A stretch of DNA of 57,264 nucleotides from an uncultured Pelagibacteraceae bacterium (GTDB lineage: Bacteria; Pseudomonadota; Alphaproteobacteria; Pelagibacterales; Pelagibacteraceae), in NCBI GenBank assembly GCA_902628815.1, contig CACOOK010000005.1, forward strand, positions 1-57,264, read 5' to 3'. The translations under genes and the position numbers were made by a program. Under the pieces are notes generated by a model that was not told the DNA's origin, searched no databases, and saw nothing but the letters and a program-made list of their open reading frames with translations. This document shows positions 1 through 11,372 of the stretch, piece after piece; position 1 is the first letter of the stretch, and each line of letters opens with the position of its first letter.

Positions 1-1
1 C

Positions 2-1501
2 AAAGAAGCACCAAGAGCAGTCGTTGAGTTAGAACGTTATGGAGTACCTTTTAGTAGAACAGATGACGGTAAAATTTATCAAAGACCCTTCGGAGGAATG
101 ACAAAAAATTATGGGAACGGTACAGCGCAACGTACATGTGCAGCTGCAGATAGAACTGGACATGCAATTTTGCACACGCTTTATGGTCAGGCCTTAAAAC
201 AAAATACAGAGTTTTTTATAGAATATTTTGCTCTAGATCTAATCATGAAAAATGGTGAGTGCAAAGGTGTGATTGCATGGAACTTAACTGATGGAACCAT
301 ACATAGGTTTAGGTCTCACATTACAATAATAGCTACTGGTGGTTACGGAAAAGTTTATTATTCTGCTACATCAGCACATACCTGCACTGGTGATGGAAAT
401 GCTATGGTTTTAAGAGCAGGTTTACCATTACAAGACATGGAATTTGTACAATTCCACCCGACTGGTATTTATGGAGTTGGTTGTTTAATAACTGAGGGAG
501 TAAGAGGTGAAGGTGGATTTTTGGTAAATGGGAAAGGTGAAAGGTTTATGGAAAGATACGCTCCTAATGCTAAGGATTTAGCTTCAAGAGATGTTGTAAG
601 TAGATCGATGGAGATGGAAATTAATGAGGGAAGAGGAGCTGGAAAAAATAAGGACCACATAAATCTTCACTTAGATCACATAGATAAAAAAGTCATAGAT
701 GAGAGACTTCCAGGAATATCAGAGGCCGCAAAAACTTTTGCAAATGTTGACGTTAGTAAAGAACCTATTCCTGTAGTGCCAACAGTTCACTATAATATGG
801 GCGGCATACCAACTAATTACAAAGCTGAGGTATTAACTTTGAATGGATCGGAAAAAACTGTTCCAGGTCTTATGGCGATCGGAGAGGCCGCTTGTGTGTC
901 TGTTCATGGCGCTAATAGACTTGGTTCAAACTCTTTAATTGATCTTGTAGTATTTGGAAGAGCCGCAGCCAAAAGAGCTGCAGAACTAGTAAAACCAGGA
1001 ACTCCACATGAAGAAGTATCAAATTTAGAAACAGATAAATGTTTGGAAAGATTTGACAAAATTAGAAATTCTAATGGATCCACTAAAACATCAGAATTGA
1101 GAATAAAAATGCAAAAAACCATGCAGTCTAAATGTGCAGTATTCAGAACAGAAAAAACTCTTAAGGAGGGCGTTGATCAAATAAGAAAGCCTTATGAAGG
1201 AATGAAAGATGTTTCAGTTAAAGACAAATCATTGTTATTCAACACTGACCTGGTCGAAACTCTTGAATTTGACAACTTAATAAGTCAAGCTTTGACAACA
1301 ATGGATTCAGCTTATAATAGAAAAGAGAGCAGAGGAGCTCATGCAAGAGAAGATTATACAAAGAGAGATGATAAAAATTTCATGAAACATACATTAGCTT
1401 GGCAAAATGGTAAAAGTGTTGAAATAAAGTACAGAGATGTACACTCTAGAACCTTAACAAATGACGTACAGTATTTTCCTCCAAAGGAGAGAGTATATTA
1501 A
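2..1501 (+). CDS. sdhA: Succinate dehydrogenase flavoprotein subunit (5' truncated by window edge)
   Basis: The reading frame is open from base 2, so the N-terminus, including the FAD-binding Rossmann motif, lies outside the window. The first visible residues, [18 protein letters not shown], match the SdhA region before the flavin-attachment segment. The protein carries covalent FAD and oxidises succinate to fumarate in complex II. Visible hallmarks are the substrate-site stretch [23 protein letters not shown]-like (about residues 155-177 of the visible part), the [10 protein letters not shown] segment, and the C-terminal RGAHAREDY motif. The sdhB start follows the stop by 2 nt. The membrane-anchor genes sdhC and sdhD are presumably just upstream, outside the window. 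The ATG at base 98 is internal and not the true start. Confidence 0.97.
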   Translation, partial: KEAPRAVVELERYGVPFSRTDDGKIYQRPFGGMTKNYGNGTAQRTCAAADRTGHAILHTLYGQALKQNTEFFIEYFALDLIMKNGECKGVIAWNLTDGTIHRFRSHITIIATGGYGKVYYSATSAHTCTGDGNAMVLRAGLPLQDMEFVQFHPTGIYGVGCLITEGVRGEGGFLVNGKGERFMERYAPNAKDLASRDVVSRSMEMEINEGRGAGKNKDHINLHLDHIDKKVIDERLPGISEAAKTFANVDVSKEPIPVVPTVHYNMGGIPTNYKAEVLTLNGSEKTVPGLMAIGEAACVSVHGANRLGSNSLIDLVVFGRAAAKRAAELVKPGTPHEEVSNLETDKCLERFDKIRNSNGSTKTSELRIKMQKTMQSKCAVFRTEKTLKEGVDQIRKPYEGMKDVSVKDKSLLFNTDLVETLEFDNLISQALTTMDSAYNRKESRGAHAREDYTKRDDKNFMKHTLAWQNGKSVEIKYRDVHSRTLTNDVQYFPPKERVY

Positions 1502-1503
1502 GT

Positions 1504-2280
1504 ATGGCGCAGTTTAGCCTACCCCAGAATTCGAAAATAGAGGTAGGTATATATCATAAAGACAAAACCAACTCTAAAAATCTAAGAAAAGTAAACGTTT
1601 ATAGATGGGATCCGTCAACGGGAAAAAACCCTAGAGTCGATACTTTCGAAGTTGATATGAATAATTGTGGACCAAAAGTGTTAGATATCCTATTTAAGAT
1701 TAAAAACGAAATAGATCCCTCTTTAACGTTTAGAAGGTCTTGTGCTCACGGTGTTTGTGGGTCATGCGCAATGAATATTGATGGTGTAAACTCTTTAGCT
1801 TGCATTAAATCTCACATGGACATCAAAGGAGAGCTAAACGTTTATCCTTTACCTCATTTAAAAGTTGTAAAAGACTTAATAGGTGATCTTACTACTTTGT
1901 ATAAACAGTACGAGTCTATTCAGCCTTGGTTGAAAGTAGACCAAACGGGTCAAGAAAAAACTGAACTTAAACAAACTCAAAAAGACAGGGAAAAGTTAGA
2001 CGGATATTATGAATGTATTTTATGTGCATGCTGTTCAACTTCTTGTCCAAGCTATTGGTGGAATGGAGATAAATATTTGGGACCAGCTGTACTTCTTCAA
2101 GCTTATAGATGGATAAATGATAGTAGAGATGGTGATAAAAAAGAGAGACTAAAAAAAGTTGCTGATGAGCTAAAATTGTATAGATGCCATACTATTATGA
2201 ATTGTACAAATTCTTGTCCTAAAGGCCTCAATCCAGCAAAAGCAATAGGTTCTATTAAAAAAATGCTTGCAACAAGCTAA
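1504..2280 (+). CDS. sdhB: Succinate dehydrogenase iron-sulfur subunit
   Basis: This is the iron-sulfur subunit of complex II. It passes electrons from the SdhA flavin to ubiquinone at the inner membrane. The N-terminal plant-type ferredoxin domain shows the [2Fe-2S] ligands in [10 protein letters not shown] plus a later Cys near SLACIK. The C-terminal domain shows [12 protein letters not shown] and [17 protein letters not shown], the cysteine pattern for the [4Fe-4S] and [3Fe-4S] clusters. The length of 258 residues is normal. It is translationally close to sdhA (2-nt gap). The final segment [13 protein letters not shown] is typical of alphaproteobacterial and mitochondrial SdhB. Confidence 0.97.
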   Translation: MAQFSLPQNSKIEVGIYHKDKTNSKNLRKVNVYRWDPSTGKNPRVDTFEVDMNNCGPKVLDILFKIKNEIDPSLTFRRSCAHGVCGSCAMNIDGVNSLACIKSHMDIKGELNVYPLPHLKVVKDLIGDLTTLYKQYESIQPWLKVDQTGQEKTELKQTQKDREKLDGYYECILCACCSTSCPSYWWNGDKYLGPAVLLQAYRWINDSRDGDKKERLKKVADELKLYRCHTIMNCTNSCPKGLNPAKAIGSIKKMLATS

Positions 2281-2303
2281 AAGCTTATTTATTCAATTAC
2301 ATC

Positions 2304-3797
2304 ATGAAAACAATTCAGCATTTTGTGGGCGGTAAAAGTTTTTCAGGCCAATCTAAAAGAACAGGAAAAGTTTTTAACCCTGCAACAGGTGAGCAAAGTG
2401 CCGAGGTCAGACTTGCTAATACTAAAGATGTTGATACTGCTGTCGATGATGCAAAAAAAGCTTTCGAATTATGGTCAAATAAACCTCCATTACAAAGAGC
2501 GAGAGTAATGTTTAAATTTAAAGAATTAATTGAGAAAAATTCAAAAGAATTAACGGAGATTATAGTTTCTGAACACGGCAAAGTTTTCGAAGACGCTAAA
2601 GGATCATTATCAAGAGGATTAGAAGTCGTTGAATATGCATGTGGAATACCCGAAATGTTGAAAGGAGACTTTACGGAAAATGTTGGTACAAATGTGGATA
2701 GCTGGTCGATTAGACAACCTTTAGGAGTTTGTGCAGGCATTACACCTTTTAATTTTCCAGCAATGGTTCCTATGTGGATGTTTCCAATGGCTATAGCTTG
2801 CGGGAATACTTTTATTTTAAAACCGTCTGAAAAAGATCCATCATGCTCAATAAAACTTGCAGAGCTTTTATCTGAAGCAGGTTTGCCAAATGGAGTATTT
2901 AACGTAGTCAACGGAGACAAAGAAGCTGTAGATGCCTTGATAAATAATAAAGATGTTGCTGCAGTGAGTTTTGTTGGATCAACACCTATTGCGAAATATA
3001 TTTATGAAAATTGTGCTAAAAATGAAAAAAGAGTTCAAGCTCTTGGAGGAGCAAAAAACCATTGTGTGGTTATGCCAGATTGTGATTTAGATCAAGCAGT
3101 TAACGGTTTGATGGGTGCCGCATATGGTTCCGCTGGAGAGAGATGCATGGCACAATCGGTTGCTGTGGCGGTGGGTGGCATTGGAGATAAATTAGTTAAT
3201 TCACTTGCAAAAAAAGTTGAGTCTTTAAAAGTGGGACCAGGCATGGATAAGGATTCAGAAATGGGACCTCTTGTAACAAAAGATCATTTAGAAAAGGTAA
3301 AAAGTTACGTAGATATTGGTGAAAAAGAAGGTGCAAAACTAGTTGTTGATGGGAGAAATTTTAAAATTCAAGGGTATGAAAAAGGTTTCTACATGGGAGG
3401 TTGTTTGTTTGATTATGTAAAAAAAGATATGAGAATTTACAAAGAGGAAATATTCGGCCCTGTCCTTTCTGTAGTAAGAGCAAAGGATTTTGATGAGGCT
3501 ATCAAGCTCGTAAATGACCATGAATTTGGAAATGGTGTAAGTATATTTACCAGAGATGGTGACTCAGGACGTACATTTTCTAGCAAAGCAAAGATTGGCA
3601 TGGTAGGAATAAATATACCTATTCCCGTTCCAATGGCTTTCCATAGTTTTGGGGGATGGAAAAGATCATTATTTGGTGATCAGCATATGCATGGACCTGA
3701 GGGTGTTAGGTTTTACACTAAACTAAAAACAATAACTTCCAGGTGGCCTTCTGGATTAAGATCAGACCCAGAGTTTATTATGCCTACAATGAAATAA
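2304..3797 (+). CDS. mmsA: CoA-acylating methylmalonate-semialdehyde dehydrogenase
   Basis: A 497-residue aldehyde dehydrogenase superfamily protein of the MmsA type. It is expected to oxidise methylmalonate (or malonate) semialdehyde to propionyl-CoA (or acetyl-CoA) with NAD+ in valine, inositol or beta-alanine breakdown. The family signature is seen in [19 protein letters not shown], the NAD-binding [14 protein letters not shown], and the catalytic cysteine in [10 protein letters not shown]. The C-terminal segment with [12 protein letters not shown] is also typical. It sits 23 nt after sdhB and 4 nt before mdh, so it is probably co-transcribed with TCA genes and feeds them. Assignment to MmsA rather than another ALDH rests on the GERCMAQS and PFNFPAMVP motifs. 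The exact substrate is an inference. Confidence 0.93.
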   Translation: MKTIQHFVGGKSFSGQSKRTGKVFNPATGEQSAEVRLANTKDVDTAVDDAKKAFELWSNKPPLQRARVMFKFKELIEKNSKELTEIIVSEHGKVFEDAKGSLSRGLEVVEYACGIPEMLKGDFTENVGTNVDSWSIRQPLGVCAGITPFNFPAMVPMWMFPMAIACGNTFILKPSEKDPSCSIKLAELLSEAGLPNGVFNVVNGDKEAVDALINNKDVAAVSFVGSTPIAKYIYENCAKNEKRVQALGGAKNHCVVMPDCDLDQAVNGLMGAAYGSAGERCMAQSVAVAVGGIGDKLVNSLAKKVESLKVGPGMDKDSEMGPLVTKDHLEKVKSYVDIGEKEGAKLVVDGRNFKIQGYEKGFYMGGCLFDYVKKDMRIYKEEIFGPVLSVVRAKDFDEAIKLVNDHEFGNGVSIFTRDGDSGRTFSSKAKIGMVGINIPIPVPMAFHSFGGWKRSLFGDQHMHGPEGVRFYTKLKTITSRWPSGLRSDPEFIMPTMK

Positions 3798-3801
3798 AAT
3801 T

Positions 3802-4758
3802 ATGAAAAAGATAACTTTAATTGGAGCCGGTCAAATTGGAGGCACACTAGCGCATCTTATTGCATTAAAAGAGCTTGGCGATATTGTTTTATTTGATGTA
3901 GCTGAGGGTATAGCCAAAGGGAAAGCTTTAGACATAGCCCAATCTTCGCCAGTAAATGGATTTAATGTGAGTCTAATTGGAACAAACAATTACGAGGACA
4001 CTAAAGACTCTGACGTAATAATAATAACAGCCGGAGTGCCTAGGAAGCCAGGAATGTCCCGCGATGACTTGCTGGGTATTAATTTAAAAATTATCAAAGA
4101 GGTAGCTGAAGGAATAAAGAAAACTTCACCAAAAGCTTTTGTCATATGCATTACAAACCCACTAGACGTGATTGTGATGGCTTTACAAAAATATTCAGGA
4201 TTACCTAAGCATAAAGTTGTAGGTATGGCTGGTATTTTAGACTCATCTAGATTTATTTATTTTTTATCTAAAGAATTAAAAGTTTCAGTAAAAGATATAG
4301 ACTCTTTTGTCTTGGGTGGTCACGGGGACAGTATGGTTGCGATGCTTGAGTCTACATTCATTAAAGGAAAAAAGATAAGTGAATTTGTTAATGAAGGGAA
4401 AATTACAATGGAGCGTTTAAATCAGATAGTCGATAGAACAAAAACAGGTGGAGCTGAAATAGTTAAATATCTTGAGAAAGGTTCGGCTTTTTATGCTCCT
4501 GCAGCCTCAGGTGTCGAAATGGCTGAAAGCTACCTCAAAGATCTGAAGAAACAACTTCCATGCGCTTCTTATCTGGATGGTGAATATGGACTTAAGGATA
4601 TTTACGTGGGAGTGCCAGTGATTATTGGAAAAAATGGCGTAGAGAAAGTAATTGAAATATCTCTTACTGAAAAAGAAAAGAAAGACTTCAAATTTTCAGT
4701 TGATTCAGTTAAGGAATTGTTTAATGCTGCCAAAAAAATAGATTCATCTTTAACTTAA
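3802..4758 (+). CDS. mdh: Malate dehydrogenase (LDH-like type)
   Basis: NAD-dependent interconversion of malate and oxaloacetate in the cytoplasm. The 318-residue protein has the dinucleotide motif [10 protein letters not shown] at the N-terminus, the substrate-loop arginines in [15 protein letters not shown], the NPLDVIV segment, and the catalytic histidine in LGGHGDSMV. This is the lactate-dehydrogenase-like MDH subgroup found upstream of sucCD in many alphaproteobacteria. Here the usual mdh-sucC adjacency is broken by an unrelated membrane-protein gene, which begins 28 nt downstream. Confidence 0.96.
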   Translation: MKKITLIGAGQIGGTLAHLIALKELGDIVLFDVAEGIAKGKALDIAQSSPVNGFNVSLIGTNNYEDTKDSDVIIITAGVPRKPGMSRDDLLGINLKIIKEVAEGIKKTSPKAFVICITNPLDVIVMALQKYSGLPKHKVVGMAGILDSSRFIYFLSKELKVSVKDIDSFVLGGHGDSMVAMLESTFIKGKKISEFVNEGKITMERLNQIVDRTKTGGAEIVKYLEKGSAFYAPAASGVEMAESYLKDLKKQLPCASYLDGEYGLKDIYVGVPVIIGKNGVEKVIEISLTEKEKKDFKFSVDSVKELFNAAKKIDSSLT

Positions 4759-4786
4759 AAATATATTAACCTAGTCTTACATATTA

Positions 4787-6373
4787 ATGAGATCGATAAT
4801 ATCCTTACTCAAAAACGATAAGACACTAATTCTAATAATCTTTATATTCAGTGTGTTTATTAATCATTTCTCAGGATATCGCGGAGTTTTTCCGATGGAT
4901 AGTTTTAGTCATTACGACATAAGCTATAGAATTTTACTTGGTGATCACCCATTCAAAGATTATTGGGCTGTATCGGGTCCATTTATAGATTATTTTCAGA
5001 GTATTTTTTTTTATTTATTTGGCACAAGTTGGAACTCTTATATTTTACACGCCTCTGTATTAAATGGAGTAATATCAATTACTACTTTTTTACTATTTAA
5101 AAAAATAGGTTTAAAAACTTTTTATAGTTTTATTTATTCCATTTGTTTTTCTATTTTGGCCTATCCCTCAAGCGGAACCCCTTTTGTGGATCATCATTCA
5201 ATTTTTTTATCAATGTTAGCCATTTATTTTTTTATATTTACTCTACAAAAAGAAAGTTACTTTATTTGGATTTTATTACCTATTATTTTGGCTTTAGCTT
5301 TTCTCAGTAAACAAGTGCCTGCTTTTTATTTTTTATTAATAATTATTTTTGTATCTATTTACCATTTTTCTTTAAGTTCAATTAAAAACATTTTTATTAT
5401 ATCCTTATGTTTTCTTGGATCTTCAGTAACGACATTAATTATTTTTTTTTCTTTCTTAAATCTCTTTTCAATAAATATTTCCAATTTTATAGATCAATAT
5501 ATTTTATACCCACAAAGTATAGGAATGGAGAGATATTCAAATCTTGAGTATGATTTTAAAAATACTTTTTCTAATTTTAAATTTATTCATGTAGTATTTT
5601 TAATTTACAGCTTTTTTCTATTAAAAAATTTTTTGATAAAGAAAAATTTTCATAAACATGTTGAATTTAAAATTTATTTAATTATTTTTTTTTCTTTTGT
5701 AGTGTTAATACACCACACTCTGTTAACAAAAAATCAAATAATGATTTTTTTCTTAATACCCTTATTTTCGGGATTAGCACATCTCTATGTAGATAAAGAA
5801 TTAAAATTGAGAAAAATTTTATCTACATTTTTGATTTTTTTATGTTTAGGTGCAACAATTAAGTATCATATGAGATTTAACGTTGATAGAAAATTTCATG
5901 AATTGCAGGGCGTTGATATTTCAAACAATATAAATGCAGGAATTTTAAGCAAGAATTTTACTAATCTAAAATGGGTTACTCCAAGAGCTACCAATGCGGA
6001 GCAATTAACTGATGAAATTAATTATTTAAAAGATATGAAAATTTTATTGAAAAAAGATAATTCGAGTAAAATTATTTATACACATTATTCTTTTTTTTCA
6101 GTTATTCTAAATAATAATGTTCATAGCCCATCAAGATGGTTTCCAAAAGATGGATCAGGCTTCCCAATCAAGGATAGTAAGTTTTTTAAAAAATATGAAC
6201 AATTATTAATTTACATAATATCCAAAAAAGATATTAAGAACGTTTATATCCTAAAAGACGTATCTGAGAAAATGTTCACAGATTATATAAATAATAATTG
6301 TTATAAAAAAATATCTGACAACAAAGATTACAAGAAATTTAAGATTAACAAAAATTGTAATGAACTAAATTAA
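4787..6373 (+). CDS. Polytopic membrane protein, GT-C glycosyltransferase-like
   Basis: An unassigned 528-residue integral membrane protein. About ten hydrophobic segments fill residues 10-360, and a hydrophilic C-terminal domain occupies about 385-528. After the first membrane segment a periplasmic-looking loop carries FPMDSFSHYD and later HPFKDYWAVSGP. An acidic residue in this first loop is a general feature of GT-C (PMT/ArnT-like) glycosyltransferases that use lipid-linked sugars, so a role in envelope glycan or lipid modification is possible. It lies between mdh and sucC, co-directional with both, with gaps of 28 and 38 nt. It is more AT-rich than its TCA neighbours, with long T and A runs. 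Function and substrate are unknown. Confidence 0.7.
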   Translation: MRSIISLLKNDKTLILIIFIFSVFINHFSGYRGVFPMDSFSHYDISYRILLGDHPFKDYWAVSGPFIDYFQSIFFYLFGTSWNSYILHASVLNGVISITTFLLFKKIGLKTFYSFIYSICFSILAYPSSGTPFVDHHSIFLSMLAIYFFIFTLQKESYFIWILLPIILALAFLSKQVPAFYFLLIIIFVSIYHFSLSSIKNIFIISLCFLGSSVTTLIIFFSFLNLFSINISNFIDQYILYPQSIGMERYSNLEYDFKNTFSNFKFIHVVFLIYSFFLLKNFLIKKNFHKHVEFKIYLIIFFSFVVLIHHTLLTKNQIMIFFLIPLFSGLAHLYVDKELKLRKILSTFLIFLCLGATIKYHMRFNVDRKFHELQGVDISNNINAGILSKNFTNLKWVTPRATNAEQLTDEINYLKDMKILLKKDNSSKIIYTHYSFFSVILNNNVHSPSRWFPKDGSGFPIKDSKFFKKYEQLLIYIISKKDIKNVYILKDVSEKMFTDYINNNCYKKISDNKDYKKFKINKNCNELN

Positions 6374-6411
6374 CTGGAAAAAAAAATTATAAAATATATA
6401 AATACTTCTCT

Positions 6412-7575
6412 ATGAATATTCATGAACATCAAGCAAAAGAAATTTTGAAAGAATTTGGAGCACCTGTTTCCAACGGTATAGTTATCTTTTCAACAAATGA
6501 AATTAAAGAAAAAATTAAAACGCTAAAAAGTAATGAATTTGTTTTAAAAGCCCAGATACACGCTGGTGGAAGGGGAAAAGCAGGTGGGGTAAAATTAATT
6601 AAGAATATTTCTGATTTAGAGATAGAAGCAAAAAAAATGATGGGTAAAGTTTTAGTCACTCATCAAACAGGGCCGGAGGGAAAAGAAGTAAAAAGATTAT
6701 ATATTGAAGAGGCTTCAAATATTTTAAAAGAATTTTACTTTTCATGTCTAGTTGACAGAGAGACATCCAAAATTGCTTTTATAAGTAGCACTGAAGGCGG
6801 AATGGATATTGAAAAAGTTGCTGCTGAACATCCAAATAAAATAATTACTACGAAAATTGATCTAAAAGATGAAGGTCCAAGCGATGAAGAAATAGAGACA
6901 ATCATTAAAGTATTCAAATTTAGTGAACAACAGAAAATTGTAGCAAAGGAATTAACTAAGTCTTTATACAATATAATTTTAAAAAAAGATGCAAGTTTAA
7001 TTGAAATAAATCCATTAATTTTAACAAAGGAAAATAAAATTATTTGTTTAGATGCTAAAATGAACTTTGATGATAATGCAATTTTCAGAAGACCAGAAAT
7101 TTTAAAACTAAGGGATTTAAATGAAGAGGACCCCGCTGAAATTGAGGCAAGCAAGTATGATCTCGCATACATAAAACTTAATGGTTCAATTGGTTGTATG
7201 GTTAATGGGGCAGGATTAGCAATGGCTACAATGGATATAATAAAATTATATGGTAAAGAGCCAGCAAATTTTTTAGATGTTGGCGGAGGTGCGTCCAAGG
7301 AAAAGGTTACAGCTGCTTTTAAACTAATCTTAGCAGATAAAAATGTAAAAGGAATTTTAATAAATATTTTTGGTGGAATAATGAGATGTGATGTTTTAGC
7401 TCAAGGTGTTGTTGAAGCTGCAAAACAGGTAAACTTATCAGTGCCACTTGTGGTTAGGCTAGCTGGTACCAACTTCAAAGAAGGAAAGGAAATCTTAGAT
7501 AATTCAAATCTACAAATCCTGTCTGCATCTGATTTAAATGATGCTGCTAAAAAAATTATAGAGGCAATTAATTAA
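6412..7575 (+). CDS. sucC: Succinate-CoA ligase, beta subunit
   Basis: The ATP-grasp subunit of succinyl-CoA synthetase, which makes ATP or GTP from succinyl-CoA. It opens with the family signature MNIHEHQAKEILKEFG. It then shows the nucleotide-binding stretch KAQIHAGGRGKAGGVK, SLIEINPLI, and the C-terminal ligase domain with GCMVNGAGLAMATMD and NIFGGIMRCD. The length of 387 residues is normal. The sucD start directly abuts the stop codon, which fits coupled translation of the two subunits. Confidence 0.97.
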   Translation: MNIHEHQAKEILKEFGAPVSNGIVIFSTNEIKEKIKTLKSNEFVLKAQIHAGGRGKAGGVKLIKNISDLEIEAKKMMGKVLVTHQTGPEGKEVKRLYIEEASNILKEFYFSCLVDRETSKIAFISSTEGGMDIEKVAAEHPNKIITTKIDLKDEGPSDEEIETIIKVFKFSEQQKIVAKELTKSLYNIILKKDASLIEINPLILTKENKIICLDAKMNFDDNAIFRRPEILKLRDLNEEDPAEIEASKYDLAYIKLNGSIGCMVNGAGLAMATMDIIKLYGKEPANFLDVGGGASKEKVTAAFKLILADKNVKGILINIFGGIMRCDVLAQGVVEAAKQVNLSVPLVVRLAGTNFKEGKEILDNSNLQILSASDLNDAAKKIIEAIN

Positions 7576-8451
7576 ATGTCAGTTCTAGTCAATAAAAATA
7601 CTAAAGTTATTTGTCAAGGTTTTACGGGTAAACATGGAACTTTTCACTCGGAGCAAGCTTTAAAATATGGAACACGACTAGTAGGAGGAGTAACACCCAA
7701 AAAAGGAGGTCAAAAACATTTAAACCTACCAGTTTTTAATACAGTTGAAGAAGCAAAAGATAAAACTTCTGCAAATGCTACAATGATATATGTACCACCC
7801 CAGTTTGCAGGTGCAGCAATAATAGAGGCAATAGAAGCTAAAATAGAATTAATAGTTTGTATTACTGAAGGAATCCCAGTCTTGGATATGTTAAAAGTTA
7901 AAAAGATTTTGAAAAATAGTAATTCAAGATTAATTGGACCGAATTGTCCTGGTATTATTACTCCTGATGAATGTAAAATTGGAATAATGCCAGGAAATAT
8001 ACATCAAAAAGGATCTGTCGGAATAGTTTCGAGATCTGGAACTCTTACTTACGAGGCGGTTGCTCAAACATCTTCAAACAAGATGGGACAATCAACATGT
8101 ATTGGAATCGGGGGAGATCCAATAAATGGGACTAACTTTATAGATTGTTTAGAGCTTTTTCTAAAAGACAAAGAAACTAAATCAATCGTAATGATTGGAG
8201 AAATTGGGGGTTCTGCCGAAGAAGAAGCTGCTGAATTTTTAAAAAGAGAAAAAATAAAAAAGCCTACGGTTGGTTTTATCGCTGGGTTGACAGCGCCTCC
8301 AGGAAGAAGAATGGGACACGCTGGTGCAATTATCTCTGGAGGCAAAGGAGGAGCTGAGGAAAAAATTGAAATTATGAAATCTGCAGGTATCATTATCTCA
8401 AAATCACCAGCAGATATTGGTAAAACTCTATTTGATAAACTTAATAGTTGA
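7576..8451 (+). CDS. sucD: Succinate-CoA ligase, alpha subunit
   Basis: The partner of SucC. It binds CoA and carries the phosphohistidine intermediate. The CoA-binding N-terminus has [16 protein letters not shown]. The second domain has [25 protein letters not shown], and the active-site histidine in [18 protein letters not shown]. The length of 291 residues is normal. Its start codon follows the sucC stop with no gap. The next gene, sucA, starts 32 nt downstream. Confidence 0.97.
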   Translation: MSVLVNKNTKVICQGFTGKHGTFHSEQALKYGTRLVGGVTPKKGGQKHLNLPVFNTVEEAKDKTSANATMIYVPPQFAGAAIIEAIEAKIELIVCITEGIPVLDMLKVKKILKNSNSRLIGPNCPGIITPDECKIGIMPGNIHQKGSVGIVSRSGTLTYEAVAQTSSNKMGQSTCIGIGGDPINGTNFIDCLELFLKDKETKSIVMIGEIGGSAEEEAAEFLKREKIKKPTVGFIAGLTAPPGRRMGHAGAIISGGKGGAEEKIEIMKSAGIIISKSPADIGKTLFDKLNS

Positions 8452-8483
8452 TTTTTAATAATTTATGTTAGTATAAATAATTA

Positions 8484-11372
8484 ATGTCCTCTTCCGATAA
8501 CAATATAACGTTCAAAAAAACATCCTTTCTGTCAGGTATAAACTCAGAATTTATCAATCAGTTGTACTCAGATTATCTTTCAGATCCAAAATCTTTACCA
8601 GTAGGTTGGAAAAGTTTTTTTGATGGACTAAGTGAGGATGAAAAATTGATCTTAAATGATATTAATGGGCCAAGCTGGTCACCAGGAAAAAAAGTAAAAA
8701 AAAATAATTTCGAAAAGAATGAAATTAAAGATAGTTTTAATGATTCAGCTGATCTTGAGCCAGACTCTCTCAAACAAGCTTCCCAAGACTCTGTTAGAGC
8801 AATAATGTTGATCAGAGCTTATAGAATAAGAGGCCATTTAATTGCAAATTTAGATCCTTTATCTATTCAAGAAAAAAAAGAACATACAGAGTTAAAACCA
8901 GAAACTTATGGTTTCACAAAAAAAGATTACAAAAGAAAAATATTTTTAGATGGAGTTTTAGGACTTCAATATGCAAATCTTGAAAAGATTCTTGAAATAT
9001 TAAAAAAAACTTATTGTTCTACTATTGGATATGAATTTATGCATATGAGCGATCCAGAGGAAAAAGCCTGGATTAGAAATAGAATAGAAGGGCCAGAAAA
9101 AAATATTACTTTCACTGATAATGGTAAAAAAGCAATACTGAACAAGATGATACAGGCAGAAGGTTTTGAAAAATATCTCCATGTAAAATTTGTTGGGACT
9201 AAAAGATTTGGTTTAGATGGCGGAGAGTCATTAATACCTGCTTTAGAACAGATTATCAAAAGAGGGGGTAATTTAGGTGCAAAAGAAATTAAAATAGGAA
9301 TGCCACATAGAGGTAGATTAAATGTTTTGGCTAATGTTATGGGTAAACCGTACAGGGCAATTTTCAGTGAATTTTTTGGGAAATCTGTAAATGCAAGTAA
9401 AGATTTTGAAGGAGATGTTAAGTACCATCTTGGAGCGTCATCCAATAGAGAATTTGATGGTAATGTCGTACATATAAGTTTAACGGATAATCCTTCACAC
9501 TTAGAAGCCGTTAACCCTGTTGTTTTAGGACAAGTGAGAGCAAAACAGTTTTTTCATAAAGATAAAGAAAGAAAAAAAGTAATCCCGGTATTGATGCACG
9601 GAGATGCAGCATTCGCAGGGCAAGGTATTGTAGCTGAATGTTTTGCAATGTCAGGTTTGCCGGGGCACAATATCGGTGGTACTATTCACATTATTGTAAA
9701 TAATCAAATAGGTTTTACTACTGCACCCAGATTTGCTAGATCATCTCCTTACCCTTCAGATGTAGCTAAAACTGCGCAAGCTCCAATATTTCATGTTAAT
9801 GGGGATGATCCAGAAGCAGTTACTCATTGTGCGAAAATTGCTACAGAGTATAGGCAAAAGTTTAACCGCGATGTTGTAATTGATATGGTTTGTTATAGAC
9901 GTTTCGGTCATAACGAAGGCGACGAACCGTCTTTTACTCAACCAATTATGTATAAAAAAATTAAAACTCATCCTACTTCACTTACAATATATGGAAAGAA
10001 ACTTTCAAATGAAGGTTTAACCAACAGTGAACAACTACAAAAGGATAAAGTGACATTTAAAGATTATTTAGAAAATGAATTTTTATCATCTAAAAATTAT
10101 AAATCAGAACTAAAATGGTTTGATGGAGTATGGTCTAGATTTAAACCAGGTTTAGGTAAAGATAAAAGAGGTAAAAGTGGTGTTGAAAAAAGTGTTTTAT
10201 TAAATGTTGGAAGTAAAATATTTAAAATTCCTAATGATTTTAATGCTCACAAAACACTTAAAAGAATTTTTGAATCAAAAATTAATACGTTTAATAGTGG
10301 ACATATTGACTGGTCATCTGCAGAGTCCTTAGCAATTGGTACACTTTTGACAGAGGGATTTTCAGTGAGGTTATCAGGACAAGACTCGGGTAGAGGTACA
10401 TTTAGCCAAAGACATGCAGTTTTAAGAAATCAAGATAACCATGATCGTTATTTACCATTAAATAATATTCAAGCTAATCAAAAAAAATTCGAAATAATAG
10501 ATAGTTTGTTGTCTGAACTCGCAGTTCTTGGATTTGAATATGGTTACTCTTTATCAGAGCCAGAGACTTTAGTTTTGTGGGAAGCTCAATTTGGTGATTT
10601 TGCAAATGGAGCGCAAGTAATCATAGATCAGTTTATTACTTCTTCTGAGTCTAAGTGGGGAAGAGCTAGTGGTTTAGTAATGTTATTACCACACGGCTAT
10701 GAAGGTCAAGGGCCTGAACACTCATCTGCTAGACTAGAGAGATTCTTACAATTATGTGCTGGAGAAAATATTCAAGTTGTAAATTGTACTACACCTTCAA
10801 ATTATTTTCATGTTTTGAGAAGACAAATGCACAGACAATTTAGAAAACCATTAATAGTGATGACACCTAAATCTCTGTTAAGACACAAACGTTGTATCTC
10901 TAAAATTTCTGAATTCGTATCAAAAAGCTCGTTTCATAGAGTTTTAGAGGATGATGCTTATATTAAAGAAAATAATTTAATTTCTTTAAATAAAGAAAAT
11001 AAAATTAGAAAAGTTGTGATGTGTTCTGGCAAAATTTATTATGACTTAATCGAGGAAAGAGAAAAGACAAAAAATAAAGATACCGTTTTTGTGCGACTAG
11101 AGCAACTCTACCCATTTCCAGCCAAAACTTTGGCTCGAGTGCTAAAAAAATATAAAAAAGCAGATTTTATCTGGTGTCAGGAAGAACCAAAAAATATGGG
11201 AGCCTGGAATACAGTCAGAAATTATATTGAAAGAACTTTAGATATGATAAATTTTAAGGATATCAACATTAAATTTGTAGGAAGATCAGCCTCTTCGACT
11301 ACTGCGACCGGAAATGCAAACAAACATCTTGCACAACAAAAAGAAATATTAGAAAAGATACTTAAACAATAA
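8484..11372 (+). CDS. sucA: 2-oxoglutarate dehydrogenase E1 component
   Basis: Thiamine-diphosphate-dependent decarboxylase of the 2-oxoglutarate dehydrogenase complex, 962 residues. The N-terminal E2-interaction segment ([18 protein letters not shown]) is present. The catalytic core shows [15 protein letters not shown], the TPP/Mg motif beginning [14 protein letters not shown] and ending VNNQIGFTT, and [17 protein letters not shown]. The transketolase-like region has [15 protein letters not shown] and [16 protein letters not shown]. It ends in a TAATG overlap with sucB. It supplies succinyl-CoA to the SucCD ligase encoded just upstream. Confidence 0.97.
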   Translation: MSSSDNNITFKKTSFLSGINSEFINQLYSDYLSDPKSLPVGWKSFFDGLSEDEKLILNDINGPSWSPGKKVKKNNFEKNEIKDSFNDSADLEPDSLKQASQDSVRAIMLIRAYRIRGHLIANLDPLSIQEKKEHTELKPETYGFTKKDYKRKIFLDGVLGLQYANLEKILEILKKTYCSTIGYEFMHMSDPEEKAWIRNRIEGPEKNITFTDNGKKAILNKMIQAEGFEKYLHVKFVGTKRFGLDGGESLIPALEQIIKRGGNLGAKEIKIGMPHRGRLNVLANVMGKPYRAIFSEFFGKSVNASKDFEGDVKYHLGASSNREFDGNVVHISLTDNPSHLEAVNPVVLGQVRAKQFFHKDKERKKVIPVLMHGDAAFAGQGIVAECFAMSGLPGHNIGGTIHIIVNNQIGFTTAPRFARSSPYPSDVAKTAQAPIFHVNGDDPEAVTHCAKIATEYRQKFNRDVVIDMVCYRRFGHNEGDEPSFTQPIMYKKIKTHPTSLTIYGKKLSNEGLTNSEQLQKDKVTFKDYLENEFLSSKNYKSELKWFDGVWSRFKPGLGKDKRGKSGVEKSVLLNVGSKIFKIPNDFNAHKTLKRIFESKINTFNSGHIDWSSAESLAIGTLLTEGFSVRLSGQDSGRGTFSQRHAVLRNQDNHDRYLPLNNIQANQKKFEIIDSLLSELAVLGFEYGYSLSEPETLVLWEAQFGDFANGAQVIIDQFITSSESKWGRASGLVMLLPHGYEGQGPEHSSARLERFLQLCAGENIQVVNCTTPSNYFHVLRRQMHRQFRKPLIVMTPKSLLRHKRCISKISEFVSKSSFHRVLEDDAYIKENNLISLNKENKIRKVVMCSGKIYYDLIEEREKTKNKDTVFVRLEQLYPFPAKTLARVLKKYKKADFIWCQEEPKNMGAWNTVRNYIERTLDMINFKDINIKFVGRSASSTTATGNANKHLAQQKEILEKILKQ

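Noticed and set aside
2315-2920. A 201-codon open frame on the minus strand inside mmsA
   Set aside because: It lies fully within the convincing MmsA reading frame, its product has no recognisable motif, and it has no ribosome binding site or operon partner.
6735-7298. A 187-codon open frame on the minus strand inside sucC
   Set aside because: It overlaps conserved SucC domains codon by codon; the product is a low-information Ser/Ile-rich chain typical of antisense frames in AT-rich genes.
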